Positions 6,944 to 15,932 of a stretch of DNA of 15,932 nucleotides are shown one piece after another (position 1 is the stretch's first letter; the number at the start of each line of letters is the position of its first letter). The DNA lies in NCBI GenBank assembly GCA_003024985.2, contig PXIH01S0003166.1; one strand, 5' to 3'. The position numbers were made by a program, and so were the translations under genes. A model generated the notes under the pieces. The model was not told where the DNA came from. It saw nothing but the letters and a program-made list of their open reading frames with translations, and searched no databases. This stretch comes from Euperipatoides rowelli. Its lineage: Eukaryota > Onychophora > Udeonychophora > Euonychophora > Peripatopsidae.

Positions 6944-9082
6944 CTATATGAAAAAAAATAGTAAAAAAAAATAATAATTTACTTACATAATTCAAATTAT
7001 AAAACCTATTACTTAAATTTCTTATGTAAACATTAAAATGATCAAAATGAGTATTGAGTGACTGTCTACGGTCAAGTTTTTAGATTTTTTTTTTAAAGAA
7101 ATCCTGATTCTTTTTTTTTTAAAAAAAAGGGATAGATTGAATAAACTGTAAATATTTTTAAATTTTATAGATTTTTCAGAAATCAGTGCAGAAATTAAAA
7201 AAAAAAAAGATTGATTATCAAAATTATATCAATCTTTCTCTTTCGTTAGCTTACCCCCACCCCACCAAAAGAAATTCTGTATTTTTGAAAGTAGAAAACA
7301 AATTTAACAATATTTCTAAAACACTAAAAAATATTTATAAGTTTAAAAAACACGTTTGACTATTTTGTCATAAAGAATTATATATATAAAAAAAAGCAGT
7401 GGAGTACTTATACTGTAAGTCATATTTTGAAAAAAAAAAAAAAGAATTAAAACTATTTAAAAGAAAAAAAAAATTAAAATATTAAATTGGATATACAGTA
7501 ACTTTAATTTGTAACTCAGATATAGGCCTAATTTATTTATTTCAGAGTAGCCTAATGGGAAAAGTAACAATATAAAGTAAGATTTATTTTAAATCAAAGA
7601 ATTATTTAAGGGCGATCGGAGGAAAAAAACAAAACTAACAAATGAAAAAACTCTTTATCAAATAAATACATGAATGTAAAAGAAATACGGTCAATTGTGA
7701 TATTTGTAATTGTAAATGGTTTTTCTATACTTCAAATACTGTTAACTTTTTTTATTACCGTACTATCATTGTACTATTACAATTTTAGATCTACTGTATT
7801 CCCTTGATTGTGGTATTCACCAGTGTAATACTGTAGAAGCTACTCTATATGTTTACTATTAGCACAACTAGTTTGCTATGATAATATATAAAACCAATGT
7901 TTTATTTTTGTTGAAATCATTTTATCATAGCAACCCGTTCTTTGAGAAGTGATTTTCAAAGGGTAATTATATAACATATTTTAAAAAATATTATAATGCT
8001 CCAATTCTATTTTAAATTAAATTATCCTGAAAAACAGAGTAAATATGCAGTAGTACATTTAGATAAGTTTAATTTGAGCAATGACTGTTTCATGTTAAAC
8101 ATTTCAAAGTTATTGCTATTTTTCACAATTTATGGTGTGTGAGCAGAAATAAATTTTAGAAAACTGATAAATTTTATATTTTTTAATATACTGTAAATTC
8201 ATATACTGTATTTCATATTTGTTAAAAGTCAAATTTGACTTATGCATATGTTTTAACTAACTAACTAACTAAAGAGTTCTTATCCTGCTAAGCCTGCATA
8301 AATTTGAAGACCAGAATTACCACAATTCTTTGTTTTGCAAATATGCTAGGCCTATTTCTTTCTAAAAAAATATTTTTCTTTTCTTTTAACAAATAATCTG
8401 AACAATATAAGTTTAATTAATTCAAAGATAATAAAAACAATTTTAAAACTTAGTTAATTTCTATCTGTCATGATGTTCTGGTATATCATCCGTTTTACAA
8501 GAATTTGGTTGTAATGTAAATTATAAAAATAATTTTAAGTGCTCTTATTTGAATGTGAAATTCTGCTTGCATAAGAGTGTAAATGCTTTTTTTTTTAAAA
8601 AATTAAAGAAAATAATTCAATGAAGAGAGCACAATTTAATATTTCAACAAAAAAAAAAAATTAGTGTGTGTGCATCCTTTGCCACAATTTTATCACATAT
8701 AAATAACAGGTAGATTAAACTAATAATAAAAAGGTCTAATTGTTTTCTGAAATCTAAGAAAAATATCTTACTATTAAAGAAACTTTCTTTAAATACCATA
8801 TATTTAGAAATGAAAAATAAAATCCAAATCATTGGATTCCAATGGGAAAAAAAAGCATTTTACAGTTTTATCTAATGAGAATTTTGTGCTGCATTTATCC
8901 TAAGTAGTTAACATTGATAGATCATAAATTAGGAAGAATCAGTTTTTGTCAACTTGTTGCCAATCTTGATTTTTAAAATAAGTTCTAGACTTGTTACTGA
9001 AGTTTTGAATTGTAAAGCACAATTTTTTAAAAAAAATATAAACATGCAGAAAACGAAAAATGAATGAAAATTATAAACATAC
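6944..9082 (-). other. SPC24 first coding intron (U2-type)
   Basis: Donor GTATGT at 9077-9082 and acceptor CATATAG after a T-rich tract: ordinary major-spliceosome signals, phase 1. The 2139 nt hold no gene that I can support. Seen inside are many A and T runs, a (TAAC)4 repeat (8254-8272), a 16-bp palindrome AAGTCAAATTTGACTT (8226-8241), TAGGCCTA-like words near 7520 and 8347, and several TACTGTA words. Confidence 0.8.
8254..8272. repeat. (TAAC)n microsatellite
   Basis: Four TAAC units followed by TAA, in the first SPC24 coding intron. No function is apparent. Confidence 0.9.
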
Positions 9083-9254
9083 ATTTCAAGTCCTTCTTTA
9101 TAAGATCTTGTTGTTCTTTTGTAAATTTAATTATTTGTTCCAAGGCATCTCCTACTTCTTGTAATAGTTGAGAATCTTTATCTTCATCAGAGAGAATTTT
9201 CAAAATATCTCGAGTAAATTCTTGTAGAGTTGTGAAATTTGAATTGGAATTCAT
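9083..9254 (-). CDS. SPC24: SPC24 first coding exon (N-terminus)
   Basis: The ATG is at 9252-9254 and is followed by 57 codons plus one base, up to the donor AAAT/GTATGT. It starts MNSNSNFTTLQEFTRDILKI and continues into an acidic then amphipathic helix (QLLQEVGDALEQIIKFTKEQ). Vertebrate Spc24 begins with a similar short helix of about the same length before the coiled coil. Spc24 is a subunit of the NDC80 complex, which couples kinetochores to spindle microtubules and serves as a checkpoint platform. This ATG is preferred because a strong splice acceptor lies only 9 nt upstream, limiting the exon. The whole protein would be about 205-225 residues depending on the linker exon; human Spc24 has 197. 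Confidence 0.88.
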
Positions 9255-9285
9255 TTTCTTTGTCTAAAATAAAGAAAAATAAACA
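9255..9285 (-). promoter_or_regulatory. Splice acceptor just upstream of the SPC24 start codon
   Basis: On the minus strand a T-rich tract ends TTTATTTTAG (AG at 9264-9265), leaving ACAAAGAAA before the ATG. The acceptor is strong and implies that the 5' UTR is spliced (or trans-spliced), with the first exon further upstream. A candidate first exon is at 15444-15540. Confidence 0.6.
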
Positions 9286-10272
9286 TTCACACAACTGTAA
9301 TTTATTAAATACGGTAGTTTGAACGTTCAACTAATCAAATGACCATTCAAATACCGGTACTGCTGATGACCATATTTTTAAACTGCTGAAAAAATTATTA
9401 TTATTAGAAAATTATTTGTGATTATAATGGACAGTAACTTAAATTACAATAAACATAAAATTGTTTCTAAAAAGTAATTAAAAGTAAATGCAATTGGATA
9501 CCTATTAGGTAAATCATATTTTTTTTTAATAGTTTCTTATTAGGCTACTTGAAGAATTGAAACATTATTCTTAATTGTAAGATTAAGTGGATTAAAATAA
9601 AAGAGAGAGTAAAAATTGTAAAAAAAAATTTTGTTGGCTATTAAGGTTCTAGAGATGGGGAAGTTGGCATGAGGAATATCAATAGAACATGGGAGCTTAG
9701 GGTGTAGTTGCCTAACACAAAGAACAGTGGACTGAAAAGGGGTTAATGTTCCTCTTAAGTCTATTGAATAGGCTAATTAAATTGGAAATTGTTATATATT
9801 CTGCTTCCCACTAGTCTTAAGATCTGTGGTCTTCACGTGGCATTAGAAATGCAGGACTATATACTTTTGGCCACTGGTGAACTTTTTGCTGTAGGCTGCC
9901 ACTGCTTAGGTCTTATTGGCATTCTCCCACCAAGCTCCTAGTCCTAGATTCTGAAAAGACCTTCCACAGGACATTAGATATGCTGGCTCTTTAAATATCC
10001 TAAAGAATAAACTATTTAGGCTATATATTTACTAAAAATATACTAATTGTTGCCTGATTGTGAAAACTACTGGTATTCATTTTTCAACAAGTCAAAATAT
10101 ATTTGAAAATTAGAAAAAGTAGGATCCCATTGAGATTACAACTCAAAATTTGGTATAAATGAAGACAACATATGCTAGAATATTTGAGAATTTTTAACCA
10201 TATGTTTTTTTGATAAATTCAAATTTGAATTTTTTTTTTAATGATCTTGAAGTTAAATATTTCTAAAATCAG
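9286..10272. other. No gene seen; less AT-rich patch at about 9640-9980
   Basis: Probably intronic to SPC24 if the distal first exon is right. No open frame or known repeat is recognised. The patch at 9640-9980 has visibly higher G+C than its surroundings and may be an old repeat copy, but neither ends nor coding potential can be seen. An ATACCGGTA word lies near 9352. Confidence 0.4.
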
Positions 10273-10437
10273 TCATGTTGCTTCGTTAGCAACAGGAGAC
10301 TGGATCAAACAAGAAAAGTGTTCAAAGATGAACTGTGATTTTGGAAGTCGAGGCTGTAGCTTACAGTGTTTTTTTTCTCACCAAAAAATAACCATGTTTT
10401 GGATATCAACTTACGAAAGAAGTAAAAGTATGGTATG
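10273..10437 (+). CDS. Weak candidate exon with a Cys/His cluster
   Basis: A 165-nt open stretch lies between an AG (10271-10272) and a perfect donor GTAAGT (10438-10443). The frame reads SHVASLATGDWIKQ and then a cluster C-x4-C-x6-C-x3-C-x3-H within KCSKMNCDFGSRGCSLQC followed by FFSH. The last part resembles a CCCH zinc-finger spacing only loosely. It is less AT-rich than its flanks. No partner exons were found, the acceptor has a poor pyrimidine tract, and the nearest downstream sequence is a dead LINE. It could be a fragment of a zinc-finger gene, a repeat, or chance. Not recognised. Confidence 0.2.
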
Positions 10438-10749
10438 GTAAGTCTTTTGATCTCCAATTTATTAGTCGTATACTGTAACACAAGCAAGAAGTTATTTTCA
10501 TATAACTAAATATTCTACGAGAACATTTATTCATTATAAATTTATGAATTTAATGAACAGTGAAACGAAAGTATTAAGATTTCTTTTGCATTCTGATTAC
10601 TTTTCATAAAGTTATTGTAAAAATTTGTTTAAATGTCTACGTGGTTTAAAGGTTGATTTACAGAAATATAAAATAAACTAAATGGAAAGACTGTCAATTT
10701 CTTCATGTACGCCTACTGGAAAATGTTAACGTGCTAATTTATTAAAAAA
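10438..10749. other. No gene seen
   Basis: About 310 bases of AT-rich sequence between the candidate exon and LINE B. No frame, repeat or structure that I can support. Confidence 0.4.
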
Positions 10750-12424
10750 GTGTTACAAGAAGCACTGATAAAGCTGTATAATCGACAAGTAATTATTGGC
10801 ATTGTCTTACAACTGAAAGGATTAATGTTCAGCGATATAGTAGAATCATTATGTAATCTCCAATCCTCAAACTCGGCAGCTAACGATGGTTTCTCTAATC
10901 GAATTATAAAAAAAATTATAGAATTTTTTGCAGTTTTTTCGGCGGCAGTAGTAAATTGTTCTTTTCAAATGAGTTGTTTGCCTATAGCTTGGAAGGGTAT
11001 AATGTTACCAAGTTACAAAGGCGGAAAAAAAGATGTCATATAGGCCTATCACTATTACCTTGTCGCCATCCAAATTGGAAGGATAATGTTAAAGAGATTG
11101 GAATTGGTGATGGGAAAAAATAATCTGATCTCTATACATCAATATGGATTCCGTAAGGGTTTGCCCACTGCGGCAAATGTTTTAGATTCAACTAATCTTA
11201 TCTTAAATAACTGGAAAGCTAGTTACAAAACTGATGTCATTTTTTTTCGATAGCTGCAGCTTTTGACACAGTGTTACATTCAGTGTTGTTAGATAAGTTG
11301 AAGAGGTTGGGATTTGACAGTTTTACTGTTGGGTGGATAGAGAATTATTATTTGGTAAACAGATTACTGTTAAAATGGGGAGAAATTTTTCAAAATTAAT
11401 AGGTATTAATAATGGCCTTCTGCAGGGATCAGTCCTGTCTGAAGTTTTATTTAACCTTCTTTTTGTCGGATCTCCCTGCTTGTGTTAAATCGGACATACT
11501 AATTTATGCTGTGACGTGAAACTGTTATGGTCAATTCAGTCTTTTGGTGATCATGTTGTCTTACAGAATATTAATAGTTTGTCTCTATGTTTAAAGAAAA
11601 TAAGATGTTGGTAATGGACATAAAACTGCCGTTATGAGCTTTGGTATAGGTCCCTTTTTTTTGATACGTTAGATAATTCTTCTCTATTGGAGAAAGATGT
11701 TCATAAAGATTTAAATATTACATGTGATTGAAGGCTTTCTTTTGGTGCTAATGTTGGTGCGATGATAATAAAGGCCAGTAGAACGTTTGGATTTATAAGA
11801 AATGGTCTTAGATATAGCCTACTATATGAATGGAATTGTTTTTAAACTTGTGTAGGCTATATGTTATATCCTTCCGATATTTGATTACTGTCATTCTGGT
11901 TTGATATTAAACATTGGTGATTTAAAGAAATTAGAAAACTGCTTCAGAAGGTTTACAAAGAGGTTAGATGGTTTTTATAGAAGATTTTTGAGAGGTGATC
12001 TCATATTTATGTTTAAATATAGTGTTGAAAAATAATGTGCAGCATTATTTTGAGCTGGCGGGGAAAAGACGAGGAAAAATCATCCATACAAAATAGTGCA
12101 TACTGTAAGTTTGTAAGGACAACTAGGAAAGAAAATTTTATCCCCATAAGTTCATTGATTTTTGGAATGGATTGCAAAATGATCTATTTAATAGATCAAC
12201 ATACAAGGGTTTTAAAAAAGGACTGGATAGGCTACTTATCTACTGGGGAATGAATTGTATATATCTCTTCCTTTGATAGTACTGCAATATTTGCTAATTT
12301 TATTGTGTAACATAATGTTTTGAATTATGTATTTTGTGTAAGTTTACATCATCTATAAATTGTGTGTATATGTCGGTAACAAGTCATTTATGATGACATA
12401 CTGTATGGTAAAATAAATAAATAA
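10750..12424 (+). mobile_element. LINE B: 5'-truncated, heavily decayed non-LTR retrotransposon
   Basis: Fragments of reverse transcriptase appear in shifting frames: SSNSAANDGFSNRIIKK then CLPIAWKGIMLPSYKGG (about 10860-11035), HQYGFRKGLPTAANVLD (about 11140-11190), a broken motif A near 11235-11275 followed by DKLKRLGFDSFTVGWI, and a motif B remnant GLLQGSVLS (about 11417). Downstream are thumb and tail scraps. Stops and frameshifts are frequent; only short frames survive (10750-11043, 12035-12253). The 3' end carries GTCAT-TTATG-ATGAC (12383-12397) and a tail AAAATAAATAAATAAA (about 12410-12424). There is no endonuclease domain, so it is probably 5' truncated; the left edge is uncertain. 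The motif order and tail are like LINE C, so both may be one CR1/L2/Jockey-group family. Confidence 0.85.
12383..12397 (+). other. 3' stem-loop of LINE B
   Basis: GTCAT, a 5-nt loop TTATG, then ATGAC, preceded by AA (so AAGTCAT as in LINE C). It lies about 15 nt before the AAATAAATA tail. Likely the template-recognition structure for target-primed reverse transcription; that role is inferred. Confidence 0.5.
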
Positions 12425-12739
12425 ACTACCGGTGGAGATAAAAAATTGTGAAATATTGGTGAATTTATTAGGAAAACTAAATATGGTTGGGTAGTATTTT
12501 GAAATAAATAAATGGAATATTGTGATTTTTTTTTTAACTTGAACCTGAATTTTTACATTATATCATTCCTTTGGGGATGTGGTTTGCTAGGTTACATTTC
12601 AAACAATGAAATATTTTGAAAATACTTTGTGGTAATGTAATTATAGTGTTTTTGACTTTGTATTTGTGTTATAAAGCTATTTAGTTTAGTTTATTTAAGT
12701 TAACAGGACCATCACCATATTGTTTATTTTATTTTATAA
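12425..12739. other. No gene seen
   Basis: AT-rich spacer between LINE B and LINE C. No convincing frame; an ACCGGT word occurs near 12428. The 5' part of LINE C could begin in here, but its boundary cannot be set. Confidence 0.4.
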
Positions 12740-13261
12740 GAACAGATCATCTGAGAGAAAATCGATTAGATCTGGTAAAACTACTATAATTAATAAAACA
12801 CCACAAAATTCTGATAGCATATAGGCCTACCTATTATACCTGATTTAAATAATACAACTTCCTCAAATGACAAATACCCGTTAAAATCTAACCATTTAAA
12901 GTGTTTACTAACAAATGCAAATTCTATCACTAACAAAATCAATGAACTTAAGATCGTTGTATCAGAAACTAATAGATGTTTTTATTGTTGAATCCTGACA
13001 CCCCTTACAATGAGTTATTTATCCATGGTTTTGCCATAAGAAGAGACATGGTTGGCAAAAAAGGAGGTGGAGTCATCATTTACCATAGTAATCGCTTATC
13101 AGTTGAATATATCCCGCATCAATTTGTTTCACAGGATATGGTACGGATAAAGATTTCCTCCCCTGATCGTTATATATTATGTTGTTTAACTTAAAGACCC
13201 CCTAATAACTTGCCATCTAATGACTCTCATCTTATTTCTGATATTAAACTTGGAGCCTCTC

Positions 13262-13276
13262 TATATATATATATAT
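13262..13276. repeat. (TA)n run inside the LINE C endonuclease remnant
   Basis: An alternating TA run of about 14 nt interrupts the endonuclease coding trace just before the LILGD block, probably by slippage after the copy died. Confidence 0.85.
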
Positions 13277-14793
13277 TGAACATAAATGCTCGGACCTCCT
13301 GATTTTAGGTGACCAAAACTTGCTTGAATTAAACTGGAAAAAATGCCATGGTATTGCTAAATATGGTCCTAATTATTTTAGATCTGCCTTTTACGAATTT
13401 GCTTGTGATCTATTTTCTTACTCAGGTTATTAATTTTGACACCAGATTTGGGAATAACTCCAGCTTTCTGCTGGATGTAGTCCTCGCTTCTAGACCAGAT
13501 TGTATCCAAAATATCACTTTTATGAACGGCATTGGAAGTGATCACCTTATTATTCAGTTTGAGCTGGAGTTCCAACATTTTGGAGCTGATTTTGGCTTCT
13601 CCTTTAGTGATCACAGAAATGCTAAATTTTGATGCAATTTCTGATGCCCCCCTCTCTTTGGAAGAGTTGCTTTTAATAGCAGAAAGTTTTCAAGAGGATT
13701 ACTCCAGTATTGTAAATGAAATCAATATTTTCATTGAATTCATTCCCAGAAAAATTGTTGTTAGCAATGGTAATAGATATAAAAAATGCCCCAAATGGAT
13801 GAATACTGATTTAATTGCTACTGTTAGAAAGAAAACGAAGCTTTCAGAACCTACCTAAATTGAAAGATATTATCACCTGGTCTTCCTATAAATCTCAGAG
13901 AAATAATCTAACAAACTAAGAGATGCCAAATGGTTTTTCCAAAATAATTTGATAGCTGGCTCTTTGAATAATAAAAATTTACTATTCTCTCACCTGAAAA
14001 ACAACAATAACCCTAATCATTCTATAATTGGTGAATTACATGCCATAATGACTTGTCTGTTACTGATCCCTTAATTATGAGAAAAATCTTTGCTGAATTC
14101 TTTACTAGATTCAATGTAAATCAGGGAGGGGATGACTATGGTTTAATTAATAGTGTTGCCTCTGATCACTCTAATTTAAATTATGGACTCATTGTATGAT
14201 ATCAATATTAGAGGTAAACAACATGATTATGAATTTAAAATCATATTCTGTTTCAGTTGATGGAATAAACAATTTTCACCTTAAAACTTTTTCGAGTTTC
14301 TTTGCCAAATTTTTACTTCTTTTGATCAATTCCTCTGTTAATTCATGTAGGCTTATTGTTATCACTTCCACTATTGCTAAAATAGCAGAAAACTAAATTT
14401 AAAAAGGATGGATTTACATATCTCTAATGAAAATATTTATTCTGATAACCAATTTGGCTTTCGAAGAGGTTTTTCGACTACTGACAACATATTCTATGCT
14501 AACAAATCATACCTCAATGGATGGGAGAAAGGTATTTCAACAGATGTCATATTTGTGGATCTTGCCTCTGCTTTTGATTCTGTGGACCATTTTATACCAC
14601 TAAATAAGATTTCACTCTGACTCATGAACTTTCCTTTGCCAATTTTTGATTGCATAGCTGATTATCTTAGAAATAAAAACATTATTATTAATGTTAACGC
14701 AACTCTTTTTAACAGATTTGATATTACCCGTGGTTTGCCGCAGGGGACAATCTTGTCGGGCTGTTTGTTTAACCCTTTTCTCTATGACCTACC

Positions 14794-14818
14794 CAATGTG
14801 ATTGATTCAATCACATTG
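14794..14818. repeat. 25-nt inverted repeat in LINE C next to the catalytic motif
   Basis: CAATGTGATTGA, one T, then TCAATCACATTG: 12-bp perfect arms. It replaces the sequence expected just before the RT catalytic DD and shifts the frame. It looks like a templated inverted duplication made during copying or repair. Confidence 0.8.
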
Positions 14819-15127
14819 ATGATGTAAAGATCATCGGTTAATATCTTTTCCATCAACACCAAAATTTCCAAACTGATATTAACATAATGCACTCTTGACG
14901 TAGTCATCCTTTCAAAAAGTGTGATTAAATAGAAACAGATTGGTGGAATGACCTGCCTGAAGATACCTTGCTGTCCGATAGCTTCATGAATAAGTTTTAA
15001 ATCTAAACTAGACAATTACCACTGGCAAAATAAGAAATTAATTGTCTTCCCTCTCACTTTTTGATTATTTATGTTTGATTATTTTTCTGTTTTTTTTTTT
15101 TTTTTTTCATGTAATCATGTAAGGTAC

Positions 15128-15143
15128 AAGTCATCTATGACTT
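15128..15143 (+). other. 3' stem-loop of LINE C
   Basis: AAGTCAT-CT-ATGACTT, a perfect 7-bp stem with a 2-nt loop, 14 nt before the AAATAAATAAATA tail. It starts with the same AAGTCAT as the LINE B hairpin, and AAGTC as in LINE A. Confidence 0.6.
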
Positions 15144-15170
15144 CCCCCTTGTTTGTTAAATAAATAAATA

Positions 15171-15437
15171 TTAGCCTATAGCCTATTATGACTTTTGTGA
15201 AATCAGGATATTTTTATTGTAAAATATCTTTGAATGAATAAACTTGAATGATTTGTTAAATGAAATTGGTTGTTCTTTATTGCAAATCTTTAAGATTTTA
15301 ACAAATAATTAAGATCATGATAAACTATAGCATTAACTTAAATAAAAAAAAAAACGGATAAAGTATCATCAAATGAAAAGTTAACTGAAATATGCGATTT
15401 ATTTTAGCTTTTTGATAAATATGAATAAATCTTAAAA
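15171..15437. other. No gene seen
   Basis: AT-rich sequence after LINE C. It holds a TAGCCTATAGCCTAT word pair (15173-15187) and A runs near 15343. If the distal SPC24 first exon is right, this is the start of its 5'-UTR intron. Confidence 0.4.
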
Positions 15438-15443
15438 ACTTAC

Positions 15444-15540
15444 ACAATTCACATATGCCTGACCCTGATAGCTGAAACGTTTCTTTTTAAAACGAGCGCC
15501 TAATCCGCCTATTCTGAGATTCTCTAATAGTTTACTAGAA
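15444..15540 (-). promoter_or_regulatory. Candidate non-coding first exon of SPC24
   Basis: On the minus strand a CpG-richer segment ends with a perfect donor GAATTGT/GTAAGT (GTAAGT at 15438-15443). Joined to the acceptor at 9264 it would place this leader before the SPC24 ATG, with a 6.2-kb UTR intron. The leader would contain a minimal ATG-TGA upstream frame shortly before the junction. The 5' edge is unknown; 15540 is nominal. This is inference from splice signals, composition and the nearby E2F-like site; another minus-strand gene could own the exon. Confidence 0.35.
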
Positions 15541-15560
15541 ACGGGGTTCAATAAGTGACA

Positions 15561-15569
15561 TTTCCCGCG
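15561..15569. promoter_or_regulatory. E2F-like site TTTCCCGCG
   Basis: TTTCCCGC (minus strand GCGGGAAA) is a canonical E2F/DP site. E2F and DREAM control many mitotic genes including kinetochore components, so a site just upstream of the candidate SPC24 first exon is fitting. Only the motif is seen; occupancy is inferred. Confidence 0.4.
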
Positions 15570-15932
15570 TTTTTTTAATACTGTATGTGCGAGATGTATT
15601 TTTTTTTTTTTTGATGGTCAATAAAAGATTATAATAATAAAAAAAGTTTTAAAATTATTAGGGTATAGTGTCGCCGCATTTAGCTCGCTGGTTATACCAT
15701 CGTAACAGAGCAGAAAAGGATAGACACATGGAGCTCAGTAATATCCATAGATAAACATGCGTACTGCGTACTGTAGATAAGGTACTGTAGATGTTAAAAT
15801 GAGACTTATTGTGGCCTGTTTCTAGACGCTCTTCTATTTTAACAGTTTGCAGTTTTAACAAGCATCTGGAATCTCCGCCTCAAACAAATCCTGGTTGACT
15901 CTATGTTCAACATGAATATAATAGCAAATTAA
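15570..15932. other. CpG-richer right end; no recognised gene
   Basis: Several CpG dinucleotides at 15660-15890 contrast with the CpG-poor rest of the window, consistent with a promoter-proximal region. A minus-strand 67-codon frame (15658-15861) has no recognisable domain and is probably chance. Short tandem repeats occur at 15759-15792. A TTTAGCTCGCTGGTTA stretch near 15678 recalls a tRNA A-box, but no convincing B-box or acceptor stem follows. Confidence 0.35.
15759..15792. repeat. Short tandem duplications
   Basis: GCGTACT is present twice back to back (15759-15772), and GTACTGTAGAT twice (15768-15778, 15782-15792) with a 3-nt spacer. Nested small duplications, no known function. Confidence 0.8.

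Larger units (their letters stand above)
12740..15170 (+). mobile_element. LINE C: decayed non-LTR retrotransposon with endonuclease and RT remnants
   Basis: An APE-type endonuclease domain is readable in pieces: KCLLTNANSITNKINELK (about 12898-12950), LNPDTPYNELFIHGF and KKGGGVIIYHSNR (12985-13100), DLLILGDQN (about 13295), and TRFGNNSSFLLDVVLASRPD with GSDHLIIQFEL (13444-13570). A pre-RT linker follows (KCPKWMNTDLIATVRKKTKL, about 13790-13845). RT pieces are EVNNMIMNLKSYSVSVDGIN, TSTIAKIAEN, NQFGFRRGFSTTDN, VDLASAFDSVDH (motif A), RGLPQGTILSGCLF (motif B) and DDVKIIG (motif C, about 14819). The thumb is deleted and the tail resumes at WWNDLPEDTLLS (about 14940). Deletions and stops make it a pseudogene. 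It ends AAATAAATAAATA (15158-15170). Confidence 0.9.

Noticed and set aside
6780-6995. 71-codon minus-strand frame starting MNYVSKLLFFFTIFFHIAL, looking like a signal peptide plus coiled coil
   Set aside because: The hydrophobic start is the intron polypyrimidine tract read through; the true exon begins after CATATAG at 6943.
8644-8832. 62-codon hydrophobic minus-strand frame
   Set aside because: T-rich intron sequence of SPC24 giving Phe/Ile/Leu runs; no splice signals or family match.
13378-13614. 78-codon minus-strand frame
   Set aside because: Antisense shadow of the LINE C endonuclease remnant (TRFGNNSSFLLDVV on the plus strand).
15670-15720. Possible tRNA or tRNA-derived SINE head (TTTAGCTCGCTGGTTA)
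   Set aside because: Only a partial A-box; no B-box at proper distance and no cloverleaf could be folded.
15658-15861. 67-codon minus-strand frame near the right end
   Set aside because: No recognisable domain, no splice or start context; probably a chance frame in a less AT-rich stretch.
1-15932. CRISPR arrays, bacterial operons, Shine-Dalgarno sites, rRNA
   Set aside because: None seen; splice sites, LINEs and MITEs show animal nuclear DNA.

Overview
The window is AT-rich animal nuclear DNA with no bacterial-style gene packing. It shows split coding exons joined by splice sites, decayed non-LTR retrotransposons (LINEs), miniature inverted-repeat elements, and many A/T homopolymers. The words TAGGCCTA, ACCGGT and TACAGTA/TACTGTA recur. 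Together with the LINE type this suggests a marine invertebrate, perhaps an echinoderm or another deuterostome; that placement is a low-confidence impression. Two single N bases (1094, 2775) point to a draft assembly.

The one real gene recognised is SPC24, the kinetochore subunit of the NDC80 complex, on the minus strand. Its coding exons run from the ATG at 9254 to the stop at 2332. The exons are too small to stand out as open reading frames. I found them by matching the N-terminal coiled coil (9083-9254, 6799-6943, 5902-5992), a DEDT-type linker (about 5414-5439), and the C-terminal globular domain (4994-5070 and 2332-2438, ending in YLWDLMDTSW). Splice phases agree at every junction except those around the small linker exon, which I could not resolve.

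The most striking observation is that two SPC24 introns carry minor (U12) spliceosome signals. One is an AT-AC intron (5993-6798, donor ATATCCTTT). The other is a GT-AG intron (2439-4993, donor GTATCCTTT, branch-like TTCTTTAAC 11 nt from the acceptor). The second is the longest coding intron (about 2.6 kb) and contains two MITEs: a TTAA-flanked piggyBac-like element (2918-3530) and a 663-bp TIR element (3980-4642) with a ZNF143/Staf-like motif.

Layout: 1-1750, decayed LINE reverse transcriptase (LINE A, plus strand); 1750-2331, 3' flank of SPC24; 2332-9263, SPC24 coding exons and introns; 9264-15443, a probable 5'-UTR intron of SPC24 or intergenic DNA, holding a weak plus-strand exon candidate (10273-10437) and two more plus-strand LINE remnants (LINE B, 10750-12424; LINE C, about 12740-15170); 15444-15932, a CpG-richer segment with a strong minus-strand splice donor and an E2F-like site, which I propose as the SPC24 promoter and non-coding first exon. 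All three LINE remnants carry frameshifts or deletions and are dead. Each has a short hairpin starting at AAGTC near its 3' end.
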